Of a DNA stretch of 64,000 nucleotides, positions 17,050-25,781 are shown in pieces. This DNA comes from SFDP01 sp051653625. GTDB lineage: Bacteria > Bacillota > Clostridia > Lachnospirales > Lachnospiraceae. Made by a program: the position numbers and the translations under genes. Position 1 is the first letter of the stretch, and each line of letters opens with the position of its first letter. A model generated the notes under the pieces. That model saw only the letters and a list, made by a program, of their open reading frames with translations. It was not told where the DNA came from and searched no databases. Location: the NCBI GenBank assembly GCA_051653625.1, contig JBOFWM010000125.1, positions 5,286 through 69,285 on the forward strand, in the 5' to 3' direction.

Positions 17050-20000
17050 TTGAACATTAAAGTAGAAGAATTACTAAAGAAAAAAATGGAGACAAAGAAA
17101 AGAACCTTACATATTTCATGTAAAGAGATTTATTTAAATATAGAAAAAGATCAAATTGCAAATGGATTTTTTCTTGTAGGTGCAGATTCTAAAGAGGAAT
17201 ATGATATAGAAGTAATCTCTTCCGACATGAGATTTCAATGTGATTGTGAAGGATTTAATAATGAAACTGGAGAACTGTATTATCAATTTAATAGCTTTGG
17301 AATGCAAGTAGGGGATACGTTAAGTGGACATATTTCAATCCTTTCATCTTATGGAGAAATATCCATTCCTTTTTATATAAATATTATACCTAAAGTAGAA
17401 CAAACTTCATTGGGTGAAATAAAAAATTTGTTTCATTTTACAAATCTTGCAAAAACAAATTGGGAAGAAGCAGTTACTCTTTTTTATCATCATTCATTTT
17501 ATGATTTGCTGAAAGAAACAGGCAAAGAGTATTGCTTGATTTATAGAGGACTAACTAGCAAGGATATTTGTAAAAATCAACGTGTTGAAGAATTTTTACA
17601 AAGAATTCAAAAAAAATATCCAATTATGTATGAGATAAAAAAGGAACTTTTCATTCCAATTTTGCAAGAGGAAATACCCACTGAATATTTAACGATACAA
17701 AAAAAGGGGTGGGGATACGATGAAATTCTTATTGAACTAGATGGAAAATTTATTGAACTAGAACAAAAAAGAATTAAGGTAACAGACTTTACGGAAGAGG
17801 TCTATACAATACCGATCAAAATTAATGGAACAGCTATCCATGCAGGAAAAAATTATGGAAAAATTATAATTAAAACAAATAGAGAAACATTTGAAGTTTC
17901 TGTGTTAGCACATCAGAAAAAATACAAAAGTGCAAAAGGAAAAACAAAAAATTATATACAAAAAAGCAAAGTGGATATGATGATGTCCTATATTGCATTT
18001 CGTTCGAAAAAAATATCTAGTAAGATATGGTTGAAGAAAATGTATGGAATATTAGATCACTTTGAAACAATGGAGGATAAATTTAAGGAATATGCTTTTT
18101 TCTATGCGCATGTTTTAATTACAGAAGGCAAGACGAATGAAGGAAGATGGCAATTAGAAAAATGTGAAGTGTATGTCAAAGAATCGCAAGATACTTCTCT
18201 ATATGCATATTATTTATATTTAACTACACTTTTAAGTCAAGAAAAAGAGTATATTAAGCAGGTAGAAAAAGAGATTCTTGAATTATATTATGAACATTCT
18301 ACCAATTGGAATATTTCTTGGCTTTTATTATTTTTATCAGAAGAATTAAATAAAAATGCTTCTAAAAAATATGAGTTTATAAAAGAACTTCTTTGTAATG
18401 GATGTAAAAGTCCATTGTTATATTTAGAGGCAGTCTTATTACTGAATGAATTCCCAACATTACTTTCTACTTTAAGTGATTGGGAACTTCGAATTTTAAA
18501 ATTTGGTGTAAAGTATGATTGTATTTCAAAAGAATTGTATAGTGTTATTACTTACAATGCACTTCATAAAAAGGAATATGATCAACATTCTATGGAATTT
18601 TTAATTGATAGTTATAAAATTTATGAAAACCAAGAATTATTACAGGCAATTACATGTTTGCTAATGAAAGGGGATCGAAAAGATGCGATTGCGTTTTCTT
18701 TCTACAAATTAGCAATTGAAAATCAATTGCGCATTACAAAATTATATGAATTTTATATGCAATCAATTGATTTGATTTATGAGGAAGAAATTCCTCAAAT
18801 TGTATTGATGTATTTTACGTATAAAAATTATTTGGATTACAAGCAATGTGCGTATTTATATCGATTTCTTCATAAAAATAGAGAGAAATATGAGGAAATA
18901 TATATAAGCTATCAGCTTCAAATAGAACGTTTTATAATAAAACAATTATATGCAGAAAGAATAGATGAATGTTTAGCTTATTTGTATTGTGAAATTTTTT
19001 GTAAGGAAATGATCACATATGATAATAGTAAAGAGTTTGTAAAAATACTGTTTACTCATGTTATAAAAAATCTTCCATCCAATATTAAAAAAGTAATTGT
19101 AGTTCATGAAAGATTAAAAAAAGAAACAACATATCAAGTGGAAGATGGACAAGTATTTCCAAAGATTTATGGAAAACGAAATACAATATTTTTGGAAGAC
19201 ATTAATGGGAATAGAGTTGTTAAAGATAAAAGTATTGAATGTAGAGCACTTTTACCAATTCAAGAAATTGCAGTAAAAATAAAAGAATACATGGAGGAAG
19301 AAATCGGATTTAATTTGTATTTATATGATCAAGATATAGAATTTATGCACATCAACGAAGAAAATAAAAATCGATTGTATCATTTGGCGAATTGTGAAGA
19401 GATACAAGAAAAATATAAAGAAGGTCTTCGTATAAAACTTGTGCGCTTTTATTATGAACAAGATTATATTCTCTTATTAGATGAATATTTGAATCGAATT
19501 GAAATCTGTGAGATTTCCGTGAAGGATTATAAAGCATTTATTCATTTGCTTTTACTTAGAGGTTTTTTTGAGAAAGTATATCAATATATTATAACGTATG
19601 GGCCAGAGTATGGAGAATTAAAATCTATGTTATACCTTATTGAATTAAGGATAGAAGAGCTTGATTTTACAGAGGATCAACATTTACTTTGGCTTTGTAA
19701 GTATTGTTTTATTCATAAAATTTACAATGAAACAATATTAAAGTATTTAGTACTTTACGCAAAGGGAACAACAAAAGACTTGAGAAAAATTGCAAAAATT
19801 GCAGATAGTTTCTTGATTGATACCTATCATATTTGTGAGAGAATATTACAACAAATGATAAAAACACAAGAATTTCTTCCAGATGAAATTGATGTATTTA
19901 GTACGTATATAAAAGGAAGTGCGAAATTAGAAATAGAACAAATGTATCTTGCACATGCAGCCTTTGAATATTTTATAAAAGAAGATAAAATTAATGGAAT

Positions 20001-20610
20001 TGTAATCAATGAAATTATAAAAATATACCGAAGAAAAGAGAGTCTTCATAGTATTTGTAAATTAGCAGTTCTTTATTTTTATTGTAATAAATTATCAACT
20101 TTAGAAGAAAATCTAATACAATTGCTAAAAGAAATGGCTGAAGATGTAATTATAAAAGAACGTTTGATTTTTCGATTTTTAAAAAAATATTCTCATTTAT
20201 CTATAAAGTTAGAGTGGCTCAATGATATATCTATTGTGGAATATAAAACACAACATAATCAAGAAATTATGTTACATTATTTGTTAAGGAAAAATGGTTC
20301 AAATCAAAACTTTAACAATGAAAAGTTAAAATATTCTTATTATGGAATATATACAAAAAAAATAATTGTTTTTTCGCAAGAAGAGCTACAATATTATATT
20401 TCTGAAGAACAAAAAAATAGTGAACAATTAACAAAAAGTGCGTCTTTGCACTATATAGATAATAGCGATATCAGAAAAATAGGAAAATTTCAAAAAATAA
20501 ATGAATTAGCAGTAAGCCAAGAAGAACAAATAAGTGATAAAACGTTAACTTTATTAGAGGAATATTGGAAATTAGATTTTATTACAGAACAAGTTTTTAA
20601 ACCGCTTTAA
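17050..20610 (+). CDS. DUF5717-like giant alpha-solenoid protein, function unknown
   Basis: 1186 residues; function not known. I associate this sequence with the Lachnospiraceae DUF5717 group from memory. No signal peptide or transmembrane helix, so cytosolic. Two beta-rich Ig-like stretches are visible (about 15-115, ending IPFYINIIPK, and about 215-295, GWGYDEILIELDGKF to FEVSVLAHQ), separated by helices. From about 300 to the end it is mostly helical, with TPR/HEAT-like periodicity, interrupted by a short beta stretch around 700-740. This suggests a scaffold. Start: the frame is open from GTG 17041, but AGGTGA (17039-17044) is correctly placed for the TTG at 17050. First gene of a four-gene unit; its stop is 21 bases before the next start. 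Confidence 0.75.
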   Translation: MNIKVEELLKKKMETKKRTLHISCKEIYLNIEKDQIANGFFLVGADSKEEYDIEVISSDMRFQCDCEGFNNETGELYYQFNSFGMQVGDTLSGHISILSSYGEISIPFYINIIPKVEQTSLGEIKNLFHFTNLAKTNWEEAVTLFYHHSFYDLLKETGKEYCLIYRGLTSKDICKNQRVEEFLQRIQKKYPIMYEIKKELFIPILQEEIPTEYLTIQKKGWGYDEILIELDGKFIELEQKRIKVTDFTEEVYTIPIKINGTAIHAGKNYGKIIIKTNRETFEVSVLAHQKKYKSAKGKTKNYIQKSKVDMMMSYIAFRSKKISSKIWLKKMYGILDHFETMEDKFKEYAFFYAHVLITEGKTNEGRWQLEKCEVYVKESQDTSLYAYYLYLTTLLSQEKEYIKQVEKEILELYYEHSTNWNISWLLLFLSEELNKNASKKYEFIKELLCNGCKSPLLYLEAVLLLNEFPTLLSTLSDWELRILKFGVKYDCISKELYSVITYNALHKKEYDQHSMEFLIDSYKIYENQELLQAITCLLMKGDRKDAIAFSFYKLAIENQLRITKLYEFYMQSIDLIYEEEIPQIVLMYFTYKNYLDYKQCAYLYRFLHKNREKYEEIYISYQLQIERFIIKQLYAERIDECLAYLYCEIFCKEMITYDNSKEFVKILFTHVIKNLPSNIKKVIVVHERLKKETTYQVEDGQVFPKIYGKRNTIFLEDINGNRVVKDKSIECRALLPIQEIAVKIKEYMEEEIGFNLYLYDQDIEFMHINEENKNRLYHLANCEEIQEKYKEGLRIKLVRFYYEQDYILLLDEYLNRIEICEISVKDYKAFIHLLLLRGFFEKVYQYIITYGPEYGELKSMLYLIELRIEELDFTEDQHLLWLCKYCFIHKIYNETILKYLVLYAKGTTKDLRKIAKIADSFLIDTYHICERILQQMIKTQEFLPDEIDVFSTYIKGSAKLEIEQMYLAHAAFEYFIKEDKINGIVINEIIKIYRRKESLHSICKLAVLYFYCNKLSTLEENLIQLLKEMAEDVIIKERLIFRFLKKYSHLSIKLEWLNDISIVEYKTQHNQEIMLHYLLRKNGSNQNFNNEKLKYSYYGIYTKKIIVFSQEELQYYISEEQKNSEQLTKSASLHYIDNSDIRKIGKFQKINELAVSQEEQISDKTLTLLEEYWKLDFITEQVFKPL

Positions 20611-20631
20611 GAGAAAGGGGTGGATAGTGAA

Positions 20632-21915
20632 ATGCTTTTAAGAGAAGCTTTTATGAAAAGTAGCAAAACAAAATATATCATTGGATATGATTTGTCAAGT
20701 TCACATGTGCAAATTAGCTACTTGAAAATTGGTGATAAAAAACCAGAGACATTTTCTCAAATTGCAGGAGGAACACAATATAATATTCCGAGTACTTTGT
20801 TTAAGAAACATTCCGTAAATCAATGGTATTATGGAAATGATGCAAAAAAGTATACAAAGGAAGAGGGAACAATATTAGATCACTTATTGGATCTTGCCTA
20901 CAATGAGGATTGTATTCAAATTGAATCAGTAAAATACGAAATGCCAGCAATTTTAGCTTTATTTATAAAAAGAACATTGTCTAAGTTGACGGTAGTTGTT
21001 CCAATGGAACAAGCAATTGGACTTATGATTACAGTAGAAAAATTAGATGAACGTATGAATCTTGTACTGGAAAAAGTTATAGAATATTTAGATATTCCAA
21101 ATCTTGATGTGAAAGTAATTAGTAAATCAGAAAGTGTTTTTTCTTATATCACACATCAAAAAGAAGAACTTTTAAAAGGAAGAATTCTGTTATTCGAGTT
21201 AGAAAATGAGTTACTTGTAAGTTATCACGTGCATTTTAATAGAAACGCTACACCTATTGTCGGATTTGTAGAGAAGGAAGAGCACTTTAGAGCATCTGAT
21301 GAATTGTTACTATCAAAAAAAGAACAGTATGATGAAAAGTTTGAAGAGATTATAAGGGGACAAATAGCAAAAGGACATATTGGAATAACGTATTTACTAG
21401 GTTCTGGATTTTTAAATGCGTGGTTTGAACAATCGCTTACCCTTCTTTGTCAAAATAGAAGAGTTTTTCAGGGGAATAATTTATTTAGTCAAGGTGCATG
21501 TTATAATTACTTGGAGTATATTTCAGAAGAAGAAAAAGAAAATCAATATATTTATCTTGGAAATGAAAAGTTGAAATACAATATAGGAATGAATGTAATA
21601 AAAAAAGGCGTTGAAATATATTGTCCGATACTTGAAATGGGAACTAGTTGGTATCATGCAAAGAAAAAAATAGAACTTATTTTATCAAAATCAAATCAGC
21701 TTGAATTTCTTATCACACCGATTGATGGACGTAACACGCAAACAGCAATTATGACATTAGAGGGATTAAGTAATAGAGAGAATCAAACGAATCGTTTGTT
21801 ACTCGAGGTAAAAATGATAGGTGAAAAAAGTATTAGTATTCATGTAGAAGATATTGGATTTGGTGAATTTTTTTCAACGACAAATGGCAAGTGGGATGAG
21901 AAATTTATGATATAG
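20632..21915 (+). CDS. DUF5716-like actin/Hsp70-fold protein, function unknown
   Basis: 427 residues. The N-terminal IIGYDLSSSHVQISYL resembles the phosphate-1 loop of the actin/Hsp70/MreB ATPase fold, and ITYLLGSGFLNAWFEQSL followed by NLFSQGACY resembles the adenosine motif (GGG...) and the helix after it. The phosphate-2 region (ILLFELENELLVSYHV) lacks the usual glycines and has Glu for Asp, so hydrolysis may be weak or absent. It likely partners the solenoid and TPR proteins around it. I believe it belongs to DUF5716. The frame is open from GTG 20620, but that codon overlaps the AAAGGGG ribosome site; the ATG at 20632 is chosen. A shorter start at 20653 is possible. Confidence 0.72.
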   Translation: MLLREAFMKSSKTKYIIGYDLSSSHVQISYLKIGDKKPETFSQIAGGTQYNIPSTLFKKHSVNQWYYGNDAKKYTKEEGTILDHLLDLAYNEDCIQIESVKYEMPAILALFIKRTLSKLTVVVPMEQAIGLMITVEKLDERMNLVLEKVIEYLDIPNLDVKVISKSESVFSYITHQKEELLKGRILLFELENELLVSYHVHFNRNATPIVGFVEKEEHFRASDELLLSKKEQYDEKFEEIIRGQIAKGHIGITYLLGSGFLNAWFEQSLTLLCQNRRVFQGNNLFSQGACYNYLEYISEEEKENQYIYLGNEKLKYNIGMNVIKKGVEIYCPILEMGTSWYHAKKKIELILSKSNQLEFLITPIDGRNTQTAIMTLEGLSNRENQTNRLLLEVKMIGEKSISIHVEDIGFGEFFSTTNGKWDEKFMI

Positions 21916-21948
21916 TAAGAAAAGTTTAAAAATAGGATGGGAATTAAG

Positions 21949-22788
21949 ATGTCAAATGTGATACTTTGTATTGGAAAACGAGCAAAAAATGGATATATTC
22001 CGAAAGGTTTTCATATTACATTATACACATTAGAAGAATTATGTTATTTTATTCAATTAAATGTGTATTTATTAGAGGATGAGTTTAAGGATCCAAAACT
22101 AGTATCATGGATTCGATTAGATTGTGAAGAAAAAGAATTAGCAGATGTTTTAGAACGAGCAATAAGCAAGGGAGAAAGTCTGCATAGAGTTGTAGAACGT
22201 ATCTTGAGTTATATGTGTTTTTTTTCAAAAGAAGAAGAACAAGAAATTTTATCTGCTTTAAAAAAGAATAGTGTGCTAAGTATCTATGAAAGAAAACATG
22301 CTAAGGCAGATAATTTTTTAGCAAAAAAACAATATGCTTTTGCATTAGATGAATATTATAGATTGCTTTTTATTTTACCAAATAATGAACAATTCGTGAA
22401 AGCAAAATTATATCATTGTGTCGGTGTGTGTTGGGCAAAATTATTTTATTTTGAACATGCAGCATTTTATTTTAAGAAATCTTATGACATATCAGGAAAT
22501 AAGGAAACCCTAAAACAATTATTATTTGCCAAAAGGTTCAGTCTTACAGAACAAGAATACCTTGATTTTGTTGTAGAGTTTAAAACAGGAGATTGCTCAT
22601 TAGAAATTGAAACACAACTTGAAGCGATAAAGGATGAGTATAAAAAATCGGAATATCAAGTAAATATGGATCGAATTTTAGATACGAAAGAAAAAAATGA
22701 ACAGCAATATTGTGAGATGTTATATCGTTATGTAGAAGATTTGAAAGAAGAATATCGTAATATAAATTACAATTTTAGTAGGAATTAA
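21949..22788 (+). CDS. TPR-containing protein of the DUF5717/DUF5716 cassette
   Basis: 279 residues, no recognised family. The N-terminus (SNVILCIGKRAKNGYIPKG) is followed by a helical region with LEELCYFIQLNVYLL and then two TPR-like helix pairs at about 112-180 (YERKHAKADNFLAKKQYAFA, LYHCVGVCWAKLFYFEHAAF). The C-terminal part (about 190-279) is charged and helical. Cytosolic. The ATG at 21949 follows AGGATGGG at a good distance; an ATG at 21937 overlaps that site. It sits 33 bases after the actin-like gene and 27 before the membrane coiled-coil gene, so it is probably an adaptor of the same complex. Confidence 0.65.
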   Translation: MSNVILCIGKRAKNGYIPKGFHITLYTLEELCYFIQLNVYLLEDEFKDPKLVSWIRLDCEEKELADVLERAISKGESLHRVVERILSYMCFFSKEEEQEILSALKKNSVLSIYERKHAKADNFLAKKQYAFALDEYYRLLFILPNNEQFVKAKLYHCVGVCWAKLFYFEHAAFYFKKSYDISGNKETLKQLLFAKRFSLTEQEYLDFVVEFKTGDCSLEIETQLEAIKDEYKKSEYQVNMDRILDTKEKNEQQYCEMLYRYVEDLKEEYRNINYNFSRN

Positions 22789-22815
22789 AGGCCAAAGAAA
22801 GGAATCTTTAATAAG

Positions 22816-24045
22816 ATGAAATGGATACAAGGGATAGTAAAACGCTTTAAACATGTCTATGATTCAACACTTGACGAAACGGATAGATTAGATGAGGCAG
22901 AAGATGGCTTGCATTTGGGAATGGAAGAGTGGGATTGGCAAACTCTAGTTAAAGGCCGTGATTTGCTGAAAATATCAGATGAGTTTCAGCGCAATAAATT
23001 TGTGCGTAGTTGTTTAGAGCAGATGAAAGATGCTTCTTATGAAATAGATCAATTGAGTAGTGAATATAGTTTTGTCACATCATCATTAAAAGATATCGAA
23101 GAAATAGAAGCATTGCCAAAAGACGAAAGAGAACGATTGAATGAGTACGCAAGACAAATTGCAATTCATGAAGAAAAGCGTATTTTTTATAAAAATAAGA
23201 GAAATCGTTTATCGGATCAAAAATTTCATCAAATGGAACAACTAGAAGATTCTATGCCACAAATTTATAATGATATAAAAAAAACAGAAGAATATCATGA
23301 ATTGATTCGAGAAGATTTGAATCGATTAGAAGGCGAAAAACATGCTTTTTATTATCGATGTGAGGAATTAAAGCGAATGATTGATAATGCAAAAGGTATG
23401 GTTTTTATTTGTGTTGGTGCAATTGTACTTAGTATTGTTATGTTATTAATCTTACAATATGGATTTTATTATGATACACAGATTGGGATGATTATCACCG
23501 TATTGGTAGGTGCAGTTTCTTTGACCATTTTATATATAAAACATATGGAGGCTGTACAAGAACTTTCGAAAACAAATAAAGATATTAATCGTATTATTTT
23601 ATTGCAAAATACCGTAAAAATTCGTTATGTAAATAATCGAAATTTATTAGACTACTATTACTTAAAATATCAAATAAAGCATGCAAAAGAATTAAAGGAA
23701 ATGTGGGACAAGTATGTGGAAGAGAAGGAAGAAAGAAAACGTTTTAAGGAGTCAGAGGGAGATCTTGGATATTTTAAAGCACAACTTTTAAAACAACTTA
23801 ATAAATATCAATTATGTGATTCTCATGTCTGGCTACATCAATCTCAGGCATTACTTGATCAAAAAGAAATGGTTGAAATTCGACATAACTTAAATGGAAG
23901 AAGACAAAAGTTAAGAGGTCAAATCGATTACAATAAAAGACTTGCGAATGAAGGCCAAAAGGAAATTAAACTTTTAGTAGAGCGATATCCTAAATATGCA
24001 AAAGAAATTTCAGATTTAGTAAACAGTTATGATGCAAAATTTTAA
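22816..24045 (+). CDS. Membrane protein with hairpin transmembrane pair and flanking coiled coils
   Basis: 409 residues, no recognised family. A long charged helical region, probably coiled coil (about 50-190), leads into two adjacent transmembrane helices (about 195-218 and 223-241) with a very short, exposed loop (YYDTQ), then a second coiled-coil region to the end. Both long arms should therefore face the cytoplasm. It is the last gene of the cassette and the only membrane component, so I infer that it anchors the solenoid, actin-like and TPR proteins at the membrane. AAAGGAA lies 12 bases before the ATG. No clear terminator follows. Confidence 0.65.
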   Translation: MKWIQGIVKRFKHVYDSTLDETDRLDEAEDGLHLGMEEWDWQTLVKGRDLLKISDEFQRNKFVRSCLEQMKDASYEIDQLSSEYSFVTSSLKDIEEIEALPKDERERLNEYARQIAIHEEKRIFYKNKRNRLSDQKFHQMEQLEDSMPQIYNDIKKTEEYHELIREDLNRLEGEKHAFYYRCEELKRMIDNAKGMVFICVGAIVLSIVMLLILQYGFYYDTQIGMIITVLVGAVSLTILYIKHMEAVQELSKTNKDINRIILLQNTVKIRYVNNRNLLDYYYLKYQIKHAKELKEMWDKYVEEKEERKRFKESEGDLGYFKAQLLKQLNKYQLCDSHVWLHQSQALLDQKEMVEIRHNLNGRRQKLRGQIDYNKRLANEGQKEIKLLVERYPKYAKEISDLVNSYDAKF

Positions 24046-24066
24046 GTTTATAATAGAGGTTATCTG

Positions 24067-24095
24067 TTGACATAAAAAAAAACTTCTGCTAGGAT
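24067..24095 (+). promoter_or_regulatory. Sigma-A promoter of the amino-acid ABC transporter
   Basis: TTGACA (24067-24072), 17-bp spacer, TAGGAT (24090-24095). Transcription would start near 24102, exactly at the base of the next stem-loop. Confidence 0.65.
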
Positions 24096-24102
24096 ATCAA
24101 GG

Positions 24103-24128
24103 TAGCAATTTAATTGGGTAAATTGCTA
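24103..24128 (+). promoter_or_regulatory. Stem-loop at the predicted 5' end of the transporter mRNA
   Basis: Perfect 9-bp inverted repeat TAGCAATTT / AAATTGCTA with an 8-base loop, no T run, ending 12 bases before the GGAGGAG ribosome site. It may be an operator or an mRNA 5' stabiliser. Confidence 0.6.
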
Positions 24129-24152
24129 AAAGGAGAAAGTGGAGGAGCAATT

Positions 24153-25028
24153 ATGAAAAAATTATTAGCAAGTTTATTAGTAACAACAATGTTACTATCA
24201 TTAGCGGCATGTGGAAGTAGTACAACTACAACAAGTGACCAAGTTCAAGAAACACAAAGTGATGTGAAAGTAGAAGAGCAAATGGAAGAAACACAAGCAG
24301 TTTCAAGTGAAGCAGATCGAACAACATTTGTTGTTGGATTTGATGCAGAGTTTCCGCCATATGGTTTTATGGATGATGATGGAAACTATGTAGGGTTTGA
24401 TTTAAATTTGGCACAAGAAGTATGTAATCGTTTAGGATGGACATTAGAAAAACAACCAATTGATTGGGATGCAAAAGATATGGAATTATCATCAGGTGCA
24501 ATCGATTGTATTTGGAATGGATTTACAATCAATGGTAGAGAAGATAGCTATACATGGAGTGTTCCATATGTAGATAATTCGCAAGTTTTTGTTGTTTTAG
24601 CAGATTCTGGAATTAAAACATTAGCAGATTTAGAAGGAAAAGTTATTGGCGTACAAAAAGACTCTTCTGCATTAGCAGCATTAGAAAAAGAAGAGAATGT
24701 TGATTTATTAACTTCTTTTTCAGATCTAATTCAATTTGCAGATTATAACACTGCATTCATGGATTTAACACAAGGTGTAGTAGAAGCAGTTGCAATTGAT
24801 ATTGGTGTTGCAAATTATCAAATCAATTCAAGAGGAGAAGGATTTGTTGTATTAGAAGAACAACTAGCAACAGAACAATATGGAATTGGATTCTTATTAG
24901 GAAATGAAGAATTAAAAAATATTGTTGAAAAAACACTTTTAGAAATGAAAGAAGATGGAACATTCATGAAAATCGCAGAACAATATGCAGATTTTGGTTT
25001 AGTTGAAAGTATATGCTTAGGAAACTAG
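24153..25028 (+). CDS. Polar amino-acid ABC transporter substrate-binding lipoprotein
   Basis: 291 residues. A lipoprotein signal ending LSLAACGSS is followed by a Thr/Ser/Gln/Glu-rich linker and a family-3 solute-binding domain (SBP_bac_3: FVVGFDAEFPPYGFMDDDG, VGFDLNLAQEVCNRLGW, DCIWNGFTINGRE, LEGKVIGVQKDSSA, GIGFLLGNEELKN). It captures a polar amino acid outside the cell and delivers it to the permease encoded next. The substrate cannot be told from sequence. The frame is open from TTG 24114, but GGAGGAG before ATG 24153 and the signal peptide fix the start. Confidence 0.92.
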   Translation: MKKLLASLLVTTMLLSLAACGSSTTTTSDQVQETQSDVKVEEQMEETQAVSSEADRTTFVVGFDAEFPPYGFMDDDGNYVGFDLNLAQEVCNRLGWTLEKQPIDWDAKDMELSSGAIDCIWNGFTINGREDSYTWSVPYVDNSQVFVVLADSGIKTLADLEGKVIGVQKDSSALAALEKEENVDLLTSFSDLIQFADYNTAFMDLTQGVVEAVAIDIGVANYQINSRGEGFVVLEEQLATEQYGIGFLLGNEELKNIVEKTLLEMKEDGTFMKIAEQYADFGLVESICLGN

Positions 25029-25058
25029 GAAGAAGCATATAAGAACGAGAGATAGAAT

Positions 25059-25090
25059 AATAAGGAACAGAATATATTCTGTTCCTTATT
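25059..25090 (+). promoter_or_regulatory. 32-bp perfect palindrome between binding-protein and permease genes
   Basis: Arms AATAAGGAACAGAATA (25059-25074) and its exact complement (25075-25090). In RNA it folds to a stem of about 13 bp with a small loop. No T run follows, so it is more likely a partial terminator or 3' stabiliser that sets a high binding-protein to permease ratio. Confidence 0.75.
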
Positions 25091-25116
25091 CATATTAAGA
25101 GAGGTTGGTAAGTAAA

Positions 25117-25767
25117 ATGTCAATAGTAACAATGTTTACGCAATTAAGTGGGGGAATGATTGTATCAATTCAAATATTTGTTTTAACGTTATTATTTTCA
25201 CTTCCGTTAGGTCTAGGGATTTCATTTGGAAGAATGTCAAAGAATATCGTTGTAAAAACAATAGCAAAACTTTATATTGCAATTATGAGAGGGACACCTC
25301 TTATGTTACAATTAATTGTTGTATACTTTGCCCCTTTCTATATATTTAATTTAAAGATATCAGCATCGTATCGTTTTATTGCAGTTATTTTAGCATTTTC
25401 TATGAACTATGCGGCATATTTTGCAGAAATCTATCGTTCTGGGATAGAATCTATGCCAGCGGGACAGTATGAAGCAGCAAAGGTATTAGGTTATGGAAAA
25501 GGACAAACATTCTTTAAAATTATTCTTCCACAAGTAATAAAAAGAATCCTCCCACCTATTACAAATGAGACGATTACATTAGTAAAAGATACATCACTTG
25601 CATTTGTAATTGCAGTTGCGGAAATGTTTACGATGGCAAAACAAATAGGTGCAAAAGAAACTTCAATTATGCCATTGATGGTGGCAGGTCTTTTTTATTT
25701 TATTTTTAATTATTTTGTAGCATTTGTTATGGAATACATAGAAAAAAGATTTCAATATTATAAGTAA
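25117..25767 (+). CDS. Amino-acid ABC transporter permease
   Basis: 216 residues, HisMQ-type inner-membrane subunit. About five hydrophobic segments are visible, with the entry motif MRGTPLMLQLIVVYFAPF and the ATPase-coupling loop (EIYRSGIESMPAGQYEAAKVLG). It forms the channel for the substrate captured by the upstream lipoprotein and is driven by the ATPase that follows. The frame is open from TTG 25105, but that codon abuts AGAGAGG, so the ATG at 25117 is preferred. Its TAA stop is close to the ATPase start. Confidence 0.92.
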   Translation: MSIVTMFTQLSGGMIVSIQIFVLTLLFSLPLGLGISFGRMSKNIVVKTIAKLYIAIMRGTPLMLQLIVVYFAPFYIFNLKISASYRFIAVILAFSMNYAAYFAEIYRSGIESMPAGQYEAAKVLGYGKGQTFFKIILPQVIKRILPPITNETITLVKDTSLAFVIAVAEMFTMAKQIGAKETSIMPLMVAGLFYFIFNYFVAFVMEYIEKRFQYYK

Positions 25768-25781
25768 TGGGAGATAAGGCT

